NCBI GenBank assembly: GCA_964444805.1
Contig: CAYUIK010000007.1
Location: 1-32,507 of the forward strand
Length of the DNA: 32,507 nt
Direction: 5' to 3'
Source: RECG01 sp964444805
GTDB taxonomy: Bacteria > Bacillota_I > Bacilli_A > Acholeplasmatales > Acholeplasmataceae
Of this stretch, positions 26,401-32,507 are shown piece by piece; the stretch's first letter is position 1; the number at the start of each line of letters is the position of its first letter. The notes under the pieces are model-generated. The model searched no databases. It was not told the DNA's origin and was given only the letters and a program-made list of their open reading frames with translations. A program made the translations under genes and the position numbers.

Positions 26401-26886
26401 GCGGTGACCGGTGAAACACTGGAAAGACCGAAAAATCCGGAGATCGATCATGTCTACGCACCGCGACATGTCGATCCGAACTATGTGGAAAAAGACAGCG
26501 TACGTATCGAAGTCCATAAACGGATCAGTGCCTTAAACCGCTTACGCGACGTCGAGGAGCTGAAACATGAACTGACCGATCGCTTCGGCGACCTCGACGC
26601 CGATCTTTTGCTCTATATGTATGAGAAGCTGTTTAAAAAGTTCTCGGCGAAGCTAGGCGTTCAAAAAACGATCAAAGAGCAAAATCAGGTCAAACTCGTT
26701 CTTTCGCTGGAAGCCTCGGAACGGATTGATGGGCAGAAACTCTTTGAAAAAGTCAATACATTCAACGCCCAGATCAGACTCGGTTATCTCAAGGGGCACG
26801 TCGAGATTACGCTAGTCACGAAAAACCAGGTCCAACACTGGCTCTACATCATGGATCGCTTTCTCGACGACTACCTATATGGGTAA
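23488..26886 (+). CDS. mfd: Transcription-repair coupling factor Mfd
   Basis: Mfd pushes RNA polymerase off at DNA lesions and recruits UvrA. The 1132-residue protein has an N-terminal UvrB-like half. An RNA-polymerase-interacting region follows (VGDYVVHYDYGIGQYVGL). The translocase has Walker A GDVGFGKT (about 618-625), DEEQ (about 719-722), SATPIPRTLQMSM and RGRVGRTDR, and the C-terminal domain is last. The size is normal. I start at ATG 23488, seven bases after AAGGA; an in-frame TTG at 23467 lies inside the preceding hairpin. It follows prs-pth as in Bacillus (pth-mfd). No terminator is clear behind it. Confidence 0.97.
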   Translation: MIYEIIGRHAEKINRIRRVKRSNDTFNAYLFAQAFQARRTIFVVLPNLYDAQRYYDILSQIVAAESVLFYPADQTLTAIMALGSPEFKSERLYTIKQLMTGEPFIVVTTMQGLSQRQLKPKDYERGGRTLSIDRQYDMKDLVQFLVDNGYKRSYTVENPGEFSVRGSILDVFTLHNEFPYRLDFFDDQLEEIKLFDVETQRSFAGVERLEIAPMHELFYTDSMKQDAIGKIREFFFKRVLSEREKEKLEQDLEALELRQQTDALTIYMPFFNEEKTTVLDFSANHELYLIDVDKMKINEETIASDLETYATAMHGRAFLDVPFRLGLDRFLALKHIEIDNYGLHSGPSAYDLDVHDVNRYQANLSLLTMDIRDTIDSFCIIFAIPTEYYRKQLIDHLDQEHIPYRLELSEEPGAYVLDTSYQGSFKANRDRLWIIDETDLFHARTRKAIRYRSVLNQSKKIRRVEDLSVGDYVVHYDYGIGQYVGLKTMELSQEKRDYLHIIYAGEEALYVPMDHIDLVLKYSSHDGMTPRLSKLGGKQWSKTKANVRKRIKDLSDRLIKLYATRQQSKGFAFQKDETMQEAFERDFPYLPTKDQEKAIINTKYDMEQPKPMDRLICGDVGFGKTEVALRASFKAVLNAKQVLYLVPTTVLARQHYYTFKERFEKYGANVALLSRFVKKKQQTDTIKKLAKGYVDVVIGTHRLLSSDVKFKDLGLLIVDEEQRFGVEHKEKIREIKANVDTLTLSATPIPRTLQMSMMGLKDLSMIETPPLNRYPVQTYVVERNEALIKEAITRELARGGQVFYLFNRIKGIEGIVHRLNKLVPEARVAHAHGKMQRDELESVISDFIEHGYDVLVSTTIIETGVDIPNTNTLIVHDADQLGLSQLYQIRGRVGRTDRIAYAYLFYSGEGLINDEARKRLNAIQDFTALGSGFKIAMRDLSIRGAGDLLGQEQSGFIDSVGIELYMKLLEEAVTGETLERPKNPEIDHVYAPRHVDPNYVEKDSVRIEVHKRISALNRLRDVEELKHELTDRFGDLDADLLLYMYEKLFKKFSAKLGVQKTIKEQNQVKLVLSLEASERIDGQKLFEKVNTFNAQIRLGYLKGHVEITLVTKNQVQHWLYIMDRFLDDYLYG

Positions 26887-26896
26887 AGCGCTTACA
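26883..26896 (+). promoter_or_regulatory. Possible CcpA (cre-like) site before fhs
   Basis: GTAAAGCGCTTACA fits the catabolite-responsive consensus TGNAANCGNTNNCA at every fixed base except the first two. It overlaps the mfd stop and lies about ten bases before the presumed -35 of fhs, a position where CcpA activates in some Bacillus promoters. No ccpA gene is in the window. Confidence 0.35.
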
Positions 26897-26904
26897 CATT
26901 GTCC

Positions 26905-26933
26905 TCGAAATTGCCGATTGAATGTGTTATAAT
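26905..26933 (+). promoter_or_regulatory. fhs-folD promoter
   Basis: TCGAAA (26905-26910), 17 bases, TATAAT (26928-26933) with TGT before it, giving an extended -10. Confidence 0.7.
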
Positions 26934-26937
26934 TGAG

Positions 26938-26964
26938 TTAAGTACGACCAAGATTAAGTACGAC
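26938..26964 (+). repeat. Tandem 11-base repeat in the fhs leader
   Basis: TTAAGTACGAC occurs at 26938-26948 and exactly again at 26954-26964, a 16-base period. The pair covers the predicted transcription start and ends directly at the AGGAGG ribosome binding site (26965-26970). Confidence 0.85.
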
Positions 26965-26975
26965 AGGAGGATCTC

Positions 26976-28574
26976 ATGGAAACAAAGATCACAGCACTAT
27001 GCAACAACTTGGGAATCCGGGATGACGAGTGTATTCCCTATGGATTCAACAAGGCGAAGATCGATCTTAAGATCATGAAAAGGCTCAAAAACAATGGAAA
27101 CGGGAAACTCATACTCGTCACGGCGATTAACCCGACACCGGCCGGTGAAGGAAAAACGACCGTATCGATCGGACTCGCACAAGGCTTAAAAAAAGTTGGA
27201 AAACGTTCCTTCATCGCGTTACGCGAGCCAAGCCTTGGACCGGTATTCGGTCTCAAAGGAGGCGCCACCGGTGGTGGGAAATCGATCGTATTGCCGGAAG
27301 AAGAAATCAACCTTCATTTCACGGGGGACTTGCACGCCATCACGTCGGCTCATAACCTTTTGAGCGCACTGATCGACAACCACATCCACCAGGGCAACGA
27401 CCTTGGTATCGATCGTGTCGTATGGCCACGTACAATGGACATGAACGACCGGGCGCTTAGAACTTTCGAAACGAAAACCCGTAAAGACGGATTCGTCATT
27501 ACAGCGGCATCGGAAATCATGGCGATTCTCGCTCTCGCGAATGACTTGAACGACTTGAATGAACGGATCAATCGCATCCTTATCGGTTATGATCAGGAAA
27601 ACAAACCGCTTTTCGTTTCCGATCTCGGTGGGTCCGCTGCGATGACGCTTCTTTTAAAAGACGCCATGAATCCCAATATGGTTCAATCGGTCGAAGGCGT
27701 TCCCGCATTCATTCACGCCGGACCTTTCGCGAATATCGCTCATGGCTGCAATTCCGTGGTCGCGACCAAAATGGCGCTCAAACTCGGCGAGTACGTCGTA
27801 ACCGAAGCGGGCTTCGGTGCCGATCTCGGTATGGAAAAGTTTTTGGATCTAAAGATGCCGCATCTGCCGAAAGATGTCGATGCCATCGTGATCGTCGCGA
27901 CACTTAGGGCTTTGAAGCTGCACGGTGGTGCTTCCGACTATGAGAAAAACGATCTAGCAGCACTCAAGGCGGGCTTGCCGCACCTCGAGAAACACATCCG
28001 AAACATCAAGAACTTCGGTGCGAATTTCGTGATCGCGCTCAATCACTTCAAAGACGACGATCAAAAAGAAATCGATCACATGATGGATTGGGCGAGACAA
28101 AACGGTTATCCGATCGCGCTGGCCAAAGGATTCGCAGAAGGCGGAGACGGCATGACGGACCTCGCGGAAGAAGTCATCCGACAGGCGAATGTCCCTTCAA
28201 CGATTACACCGGCATATGACGCGAGCGATTCTCCGCGAACGAAGATCGAGAAAATCGCCAAAACGATCTACGGTGCCAAGGAAGTCGTATTCGGAAAACA
28301 TGCCCTTAGACAACTCGAAGATTACGCAGAGCTCGGCTGGAACCTACCGGTTTGTATGGCAAAAACGCCACTTTCTTTAACCGGTGATTCTTCGATCAAG
28401 GGTCTACCCAAAGATTTTACCCTTGAGATCAAACGCATCAATCCGTCACTCGGTGCCGGATTTCTAGTCGCTCTCACCAAAGGCATCATGGTCATGCCGG
28501 GATTGAATAAAACGCCTCGTGCCTTGCGTTTCTACATCGATGACAACGGCGAAATACACGAAAAGGACGCGTGA
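26976..28574 (+). CDS. fhs: Formate-tetrahydrofolate ligase
   Basis: Fhs makes 10-formyl-tetrahydrofolate from formate and ATP, or runs backward to give ATP. The 532-residue protein has the P-loop TPAGEGKTT (about 54-62), EPSLGPVFGLKGGATGGG and LHFTGDLHAITSAHNLL, all family signatures. It is a little shorter than the usual 555 or so, without a visible break. AGGAGG lies five bases before the ATG. The stop overlaps the folD start by four bases if GTG 28571 is used, so the two are coupled. Candidate cre-like and tandem-repeat sites lie in front. Without other Wood-Ljungdahl genes in view the direction cannot be told. Confidence 0.97.
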   Translation: METKITALCNNLGIRDDECIPYGFNKAKIDLKIMKRLKNNGNGKLILVTAINPTPAGEGKTTVSIGLAQGLKKVGKRSFIALREPSLGPVFGLKGGATGGGKSIVLPEEEINLHFTGDLHAITSAHNLLSALIDNHIHQGNDLGIDRVVWPRTMDMNDRALRTFETKTRKDGFVITAASEIMAILALANDLNDLNERINRILIGYDQENKPLFVSDLGGSAAMTLLLKDAMNPNMVQSVEGVPAFIHAGPFANIAHGCNSVVATKMALKLGEYVVTEAGFGADLGMEKFLDLKMPHLPKDVDAIVIVATLRALKLHGGASDYEKNDLAALKAGLPHLEKHIRNIKNFGANFVIALNHFKDDDQKEIDHMMDWARQNGYPIALAKGFAEGGDGMTDLAEEVIRQANVPSTITPAYDASDSPRTKIEKIAKTIYGAKEVVFGKHALRQLEDYAELGWNLPVCMAKTPLSLTGDSSIKGLPKDFTLEIKRINPSLGAGFLVALTKGIMVMPGLNKTPRALRFYIDDNGEIHEKDA

Positions 28575-29425
28575 GCGATATGATTCTCATGAACGGAAGA
28601 GACGTATCAAGAGAACGCAACCTCCAGCTCAAAAAACGGATTTCCCATGATCTTGAACGAGGTAAACGCGCACCGGGACTTTCGATCATCCTAATCGGTG
28701 ACAACCCGGCGAGTTTATCCTATGTCAAAGGAAAGGGAAAGGCCTGTCGACTCGTCGGAATCCATCATGATCTCCACCACCTCGATGCAAGCGTGGAAGA
28801 ACGTGACGTCGTCGACTTGATTCAAAGGCTCAACGAGGATGACGCCGTCGACGGCATACTCTTACAACTGCCGATTCCGAAACATCTCGACGACCGTAAA
28901 CTGATCAACTTGATTTCTAAGGATAAGGACGCCGATGGTTTCCACGTCGTCAATCAAGGCAACCTCTATCAGAAGATGCCTTGTATCAAGCCGGCAACAC
29001 CGAAAGGCATCATGTCCCTCCTTGAAACATTCGCGATCGATGTCAAAGGCATGGACGCCGTCATCATTGGGCGCAGCAATATCGTCGGATTTCCGATCGC
29101 TAGGCTTCTGATGGATCAGGGAGCGACGATCACCGTATGTCACAGGCAGACCAAAGACCTTTCGCTACACACGAAACGGGCTGATCTCATCATCGCGTCC
29201 GCAGGGAAACCCGAGCTTTTGAAGAAAGATATGGTCAAGGAAGGCGCGGTCGTGATCGACGTCGGCATCAATCGTGTCGACGGTAAACTCGTCGGCGACG
29301 TCGACTTCGATGGCGTCAAGGATGTGGCATCCTATTTGACACCCGTACCGCGTGGAGTTGGACCGATGACGATCAATGCACTTCTCGAAAATACCTATGA
29401 ACTCTATCTCATGCATACGCAATAA
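28571..29425 (+). CDS. folD: Methylenetetrahydrofolate dehydrogenase/cyclohydrolase FolD
   Basis: FolD links methylene-, methenyl- and 10-formyl-tetrahydrofolate, using NAD(P). The 284-residue protein has the catalytic Tyr51 and Lys55 in SLSYVKGKGKAC, DGILLQLPIPKHL, KDADGFH, the Rossmann segment IIGRSNIVGFPIARLL and the end block PVPRGVGPMTINALLENT. The start is uncertain. GTG 28571 overlaps the fhs stop but sits three bases from AAGGA, and ATG 28580 sits twelve away; both keep the first beta strand. It forms an operon with fhs and is closed by a strong terminator. Confidence 0.95.
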   Translation: MSDMILMNGRDVSRERNLQLKKRISHDLERGKRAPGLSIILIGDNPASLSYVKGKGKACRLVGIHHDLHHLDASVEERDVVDLIQRLNEDDAVDGILLQLPIPKHLDDRKLINLISKDKDADGFHVVNQGNLYQKMPCIKPATPKGIMSLLETFAIDVKGMDAVIIGRSNIVGFPIARLLMDQGATITVCHRQTKDLSLHTKRADLIIASAGKPELLKKDMVKEGAVVIDVGINRVDGKLVGDVDFDGVKDVASYLTPVPRGVGPMTINALLENTYELYLMHTQ

Positions 29426-29429
29426 CAGG

Positions 29430-29458
29430 AAACACCCGATTTTTTGGGTGTTTTTTTT
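29430..29458 (+). terminator. Rho-independent terminator after folD
   Basis: AAACACCC (29430-29437) pairs perfectly with GGGTGTTT (29446-29453) around an eight-base loop and runs into eight T. Confidence 0.93.
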
Positions 29459-29467
29459 GGGCTTTTT

Positions 29468-29476
29468 TGATACAAT
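29468..29476 (+). promoter_or_regulatory. Probable ppa-yebC promoter (-10)
   Basis: TGATACAAT gives an extended -10 (29471-29476). The -35 would fall inside the folD terminator and is poor. Confidence 0.5.
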
Positions 29477-29504
29477 GAGATTGTAATGAAAAAGGAGAGA
29501 AGAC

Positions 29505-30056
29505 ATGAACATATGGCATGATATCAAACCATCGCGCATTACGCCCGATTCGTTCATCGCCTGTATCGAGATTTCCAAAGGCAGCAAGAAGAAATACGAA
29601 CTCGATAAGGATACGGGCATGATCATTTTGGATCGGATTCTTTTCACGTCGACCCACTATCCGGCGAACTACGGTTTCATTCCGCGAACGTATGCCGATG
29701 ACAACGATCCGCTCGACGTCCTCGTTCTCTGTCAAGAGGACATTGAACCGCTCAGTCTCGTCCTTTGTTATCCGATCGGCGTCATGAAAATGATCGATTC
29801 CGATGAGATCGATGAGAAAATCATCGCTATTCCCTTCGGCGATCCCTCTCTGACGCAATATAAGAACATCCATGAACTACCGGGCCATCTTTTAACCGAG
29901 ATGGGACACTTTTTCGAAGTGTACAAGTCGCTTGAAGGCAAAAAAACATATATTCTCGACGTCGAGGGACCCGAATCGGCCAAGGCGATTATCGCCGGAT
30001 CGATCGAGACATATAACAGTAAATTTAATACTCAAAAAAACGAGGAGTCGAAATAA
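29505..30056 (+). CDS. ppa: Inorganic pyrophosphatase, family I
   Basis: Ppa hydrolyses pyrophosphate from biosynthesis. The 183-residue protein matches the soluble family I type: KKYELDKDTG near the start, HYPANYGFIPRTYADDNDPLDVLVL with the metal-binding Asp cluster, and the PGHLLTEMGHFFEVYKSLEGK region. A family II (DHH) enzyme is ruled out by these motifs. AAAAAGGAGAG precedes the ATG. The stop TAA shares one base with the yebC start (TAATG), so translation is coupled. Confidence 0.95.
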   Translation: MNIWHDIKPSRITPDSFIACIEISKGSKKKYELDKDTGMIILDRILFTSTHYPANYGFIPRTYADDNDPLDVLVLCQEDIEPLSLVLCYPIGVMKMIDSDEIDEKIIAIPFGDPSLTQYKNIHELPGHLLTEMGHFFEVYKSLEGKKTYILDVEGPESAKAIIAGSIETYNSKFNTQKNEESK

Positions 30057-30772
30057 TGGGAAGAGCATTTGAAGTCCGCAAAGCCGCCATGTTGAAAACA
30101 TCGGCAGCCAAAAGCAAGCTCTACGCAAAATACGGAAAAGAGATCTACATGGCCGCGAAGTCGGGAGGTCATGACGTCGAAGCCAATCTGACGTTGAAGC
30201 GTCTCATCGAAAAAGCGAAAAAGGATCAGGTACCCGGTGATATCATCAAACGGGCGATCGACAAAGCCAAAGGTGGAAGCGAAGAGAGTTATACCGAAAT
30301 CCGTTATGAAGGGTTTGGTCCCGGAAACAGCGCTTTGATCGTCGAATGTTTGACGGACAACGTCAATCGGACCATCGCTGAAGTTAGAAACTGTTTCACC
30401 AAAACCGATGGGAAACTCGGAGTTTCCGGTTCGGCCCTGCATCAGTTCACGCATCAGGCCGTCTTCACGCTTCCGGAAACGACCGAAGATGAAGTGCTTG
30501 AAATCCTGGTCATGCACGACCTCGATGTCGATGACATCGAAGAGGAAGAAGGGGGAACGACAATCTATTCGAATGCATCGGATTATCATCGCGTTCGCAC
30601 GGCGATTCTTGCGGAGAAACCGGAAGTGGAGTTGGAGACCGATGAAATCATGTGGTTACCGATCAATGAAGTTTCACTCGAATCCGACGAAGAGAAAGAA
30701 CGTTTCGAACGGCTCATCGACATGCTCAACGAACTCGATGATGTTCAAGACGTTTACCACAATGTCACGTGA
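30056..30772 (+). CDS. YebC/TACO1-family protein
   Basis: The 238-residue protein belongs to the YebC family. Members were long annotated as transcriptional regulators and have more recently been linked to helping ribosomes through difficult, proline-rich stretches. The start MGRAFEVRKAAMLKTSAAKSK differs from the MAGHSKWANIKHRK of the classical group and resembles the second bacterial group (YeeN/YeeI-like). Later blocks AIDKAKGG, YEGFGPG, TDNVNRTIAEVR are universal in the family. GAGGAG lies before the ATG, which overlaps the ppa stop by one base. A terminator follows directly. Confidence 0.92.
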   Translation: MGRAFEVRKAAMLKTSAAKSKLYAKYGKEIYMAAKSGGHDVEANLTLKRLIEKAKKDQVPGDIIKRAIDKAKGGSEESYTEIRYEGFGPGNSALIVECLTDNVNRTIAEVRNCFTKTDGKLGVSGSALHQFTHQAVFTLPETTEDEVLEILVMHDLDVDDIEEEEGGTTIYSNASDYHRVRTAILAEKPEVELETDEIMWLPINEVSLESDEEKERFERLIDMLNELDDVQDVYHNVT

Positions 30773-30776
30773 GAAG

Positions 30777-30804
30777 AAAGGGTGGAAAGCCATCCTTTTC
30801 TTTT
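30777..30804 (+). terminator. Rho-independent terminator after yebC
   Basis: AAAGGGTGG (30777-30785) pairs with CCATCCTTT (30790-30798), one G-T pair and an AAAG tetraloop, followed by the T-rich TCTTTT. Confidence 0.85.
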
Positions 30805-30903
30805 GCAGAAACAAACAATTATAAAGACGCGGGAAAAGGCGGAGTCAAGCACTGAAATTAGACCCGAATTTGCTGAAACATTCTTTTGTTTTCCCCGCTC
30901 CTA

Positions 30904-30912
30904 TGTTATAAT
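30904..30912 (+). promoter_or_regulatory. glyA promoter (-10)
   Basis: TGTTATAAT gives an extended -10 (30907-30912), 29 bases before the glyA start. TTTTGT at 30884-30889 would be a weak -35 at 17 bases. The ~100 bases between the yebC terminator and this site hold an imperfect inverted repeat, GCGGGAAAA (30829-30837) and TTTTCCCCGC (30889-30898), but no recognisable riboswitch. Confidence 0.65.
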
Positions 30913-30940
30913 ATATTCATGAGTAAACGAGGAGGATATT

Positions 30941-32197
30941 ATGAACCTTAAGGTACATGATCCTACCATAAACAAGGTAATCGAGAGCGAAGCCAAAAGG
31001 CAAGAGGAGCATATCGAACTGATCGCTTCCGAGAACTTTGTTTCGGAGGCTGTTTTAGAAGCGCAGGGATCGATTTTTACGAATAAGTATGCCGAGGGAT
31101 ATCCCGGTAAGCGTTATTATGGTGGTTGTGAGTATGCCGATGAGATCGAGACTTTGGCAATTGAAAGACTCAAAACGCTATTCGGTGCGTCCTATGCCAA
31201 TGTTCAACCCCATTCGGGATCGCAGGCCAACATGGCGACCTATTTTTCTTTGTTGAAACCCGGAGATCTCATTCTCGGGATGTCACTGAGCGAAGGGGGT
31301 CACCTGACGCATGGATTTCACCTCAATTTTTCCGGTAAAATCTATCAGAGTGCGTTTTACGGTGTGGATCGTCAGAGTGAACGTATCGACTATGATGACG
31401 TCTTAGAAAAAGCGCGTACCTTGAAACCGCAGATGATCATTTGTGGGGCCAGTGCCTATTCACGCGTCATCGACTTCAAGCGTTTTCGGGAAATCGCCGA
31501 TGATGTCGGCGCTTATCTCGTCGCCGATATTGCCCACATCGCCGGTTTGGTAGCGGCCAAGCTACATCCATCACCGCTCCCTTATGCCCACGCCGTGACG
31601 TCAACGACACATAAAACGCTCAGGGGCCCACGTGGGGGCGTCATCATGACCAATGATGCCAAGATCGCCAAGAAGATCGATCGGGCCGTTTTCCCCGGTA
31701 CGCAGGGGGGACCACTTATTCATGTGATCGCCGCGAAAGCGGTAGCGTTTCATGAAGCGCTCCAACCGGAGTTCATCGATTACCAGGCTCAAGTCATTCG
31801 GAATGCCAAAGCGATGGCCGATGAACTGATGGATCTGGGGTATCGCGTGATTAGCGGTGGAACCGACAATCACCTCATGCTTGTCGATGTCAAAGGGAAG
31901 TACGGAATAACCGGCCTTGATGCCGAAAACACGCTACACCAGGTCAACATCACCTGCAACAAGAACGGGGTCCCCTTTGACGATGAAAAGCCGGCGTATG
32001 CGAGTGGTATTCGCTTGGGAACTCCGGCGATTACGACAAGAGGATTCAAAGAAGAAGATGCGAAAGAAGTGGCTCGTCTCATCGACGAGACGCTTAAGAA
32101 TCGTGATCACGACGAACAGTTGGCGAAAATCAGCGAACGCGTTCTCGCGTTGACACGAAGATATCCATTGTATGCGAAGGGAGCACATAATCAATGA
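30941..32197 (+). CDS. glyA: Serine hydroxymethyltransferase
   Basis: GlyA converts serine and tetrahydrofolate to glycine and methylene-tetrahydrofolate, the main one-carbon source. The 418-residue PLP enzyme has EEHIELIASENFVSEAV, GYPGKRYYGGCEYAD, VQPHSGSQANMA, and the PLP lysine Lys225 in TSTTHKTLRGPRGG. The size and order of blocks are normal. GAGGAGG precedes the ATG. The product feeds FolD and Fhs, encoded nearby. The stop overlaps the next gene by four bases (ATGA), so it is coupled to an electron-transport gene. Confidence 0.97.
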   Translation: MNLKVHDPTINKVIESEAKRQEEHIELIASENFVSEAVLEAQGSIFTNKYAEGYPGKRYYGGCEYADEIETLAIERLKTLFGASYANVQPHSGSQANMATYFSLLKPGDLILGMSLSEGGHLTHGFHLNFSGKIYQSAFYGVDRQSERIDYDDVLEKARTLKPQMIICGASAYSRVIDFKRFREIADDVGAYLVADIAHIAGLVAAKLHPSPLPYAHAVTSTTHKTLRGPRGGVIMTNDAKIAKKIDRAVFPGTQGGPLIHVIAAKAVAFHEALQPEFIDYQAQVIRNAKAMADELMDLGYRVISGGTDNHLMLVDVKGKYGITGLDAENTLHQVNITCNKNGVPFDDEKPAYASGIRLGTPAITTRGFKEEDAKEVARLIDETLKNRDHDEQLAKISERVLALTRRYPLYAKGAHNQ

Positions 32198-32507
32198 TTG
32201 CTAAAACAAGGCATATTCCCGACGGGAAAAAAGAACTCAAGAAACTGCCGATCATCCACTACCTCGACGCGGAATATGTTTATTATCCGGTTACGAACGC
32301 GCGTTGTCCGGAAGGTGAGACCTGTGTGGTAGGCGGACAATTCGTCAAAGTCGGAGAAGTCATCGGAACCCGCAAGGGCGCGTTCTTCGAACAACAGATG
32401 CACGCAACCGTATCCGGTGAAGTCATGGGATACGAAAAGCATGTCGATCAAAGCGGCTTAGTCGTCGACTGTCTCATCGTCAAAAACGACAAGAAATACG
32501 AAGTCCA
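32194..32507 (+). CDS. rnfC: Rnf-complex subunit C-like protein (N-terminal part, cut by window end)
   Basis: About 104 residues are visible before the window ends. They resemble the N-terminal barrel-sandwich domain of RnfC: IPDGKKELKKLPI, a short beta segment, VKVGEVIGTRKGAFFEQQMHATVSGEVMGYEKH and so on. RnfC is the NADH-binding part of the Rnf membrane complex, which couples ferredoxin and NAD to ion pumping. The flavin and iron-sulfur motifs would lie beyond the window, so the call rests on this domain alone. GGGAG is ten bases before the ATG, which overlaps the glyA stop. An NqrA-like or other barrel-sandwich protein is possible. Confidence 0.65.
   Translation, partial: MIAKTRHIPDGKKELKKLPIIHYLDAEYVYYPVTNARCPEGETCVVGGQFVKVGEVIGTRKGAFFEQQMHATVSGEVMGYEKHVDQSGLVVDCLIVKNDKKYEV

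Noticed and set aside
30805..30906. Small RNA or riboswitch upstream of glyA
   Set aside because: It lies before the likely -10, has no terminator-like end and fits no RNA family I recognise.
1..32507. Alternative genetic code (TGA as Trp)
   Set aside because: Many genes end at TGA with the next gene starting in the overlap, and proteins align at full length with TGG as Trp.
1..32507. Mobile elements, CRISPR arrays, defence or toxin-antitoxin cassettes, tRNA or rRNA genes
   Set aside because: None seen on either strand; nearly all sequence is explained by housekeeping genes.

Overview
The window is a bacterial chromosome replication-origin region followed by densely packed housekeeping genes. 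The order dnaA-dnaN-yaaA-recF-gyrB-gyrA with DnaA boxes on both sides of dnaA is the Bacillota (Firmicutes) pattern. Further Bacillota marks are a serine T-box leader, AGGAGG-type ribosome binding sites, RNase M5 next to rsmA, and spoVG. TGA is used as a stop codon many times and never read through, so the code is the standard one and not the Mycoplasma/Spiroplasma code. A stand-alone PduL phosphotransacylase, an LtaS-like membrane phosphotransferase and an Rnf-like subunit would fit a fermentative Bacillota lineage near Acholeplasma/Izemoplasma or Erysipelotrichia. That placement is inference. Base composition is intermediate and visibly rich in CG dinucleotides, unlike typical AT-rich mollicutes.

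Layout. Bases 1-678 are the non-coding origin region. dnaA and dnaN (679-3303) flank a second DnaA-box cluster and end in a terminator. yaaA-recF-gyrB-gyrA (3452-9219) form a tight operon, also closed by a terminator. Next come envelope/sugar-nucleotide genes (LtaS-like enzyme, galE, galU; 9325-13414). serS follows under a T-box (13454-14958), then an OmpR-type two-component pair (15050-16950). The pair converges, with a 20-base overlap, on hit, the only minus-strand gene. pduL (17442-18032) precedes an overlapping chain: HD phosphohydrolase, rnmV, rsmA, ispE. spoVG, prs, pth and mfd follow (21465-26886). The last part is a one-carbon block, fhs-folD, then ppa-yebC, then glyA. glyA overlaps the start of a probable rnfC gene that is cut by the window end.

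Function. The genes cover replication initiation and topology, UDP-sugar and glycolipid/teichoic-type polymer supply, seryl-tRNA supply, rRNA maturation (RNase M5, RsmA), isoprenoid and PRPP synthesis, peptidyl-tRNA recycling, transcription-coupled repair, tetrahydrofolate one-carbon metabolism and the start of a redox complex. No mobile elements, CRISPR arrays, tRNA or rRNA genes, or obvious horizontally acquired cassettes are visible.

I did not find a plausible new multi-gene system. The points most worth checking are small: a Ser at the catalytic Thr position of the LtaS-like enzyme, tandem 11-base repeats in the fhs leader, a hairpin holding the pth stop codon just before the mfd ribosome binding site, a palindrome before galU, and the glyA-rnfC overlap.
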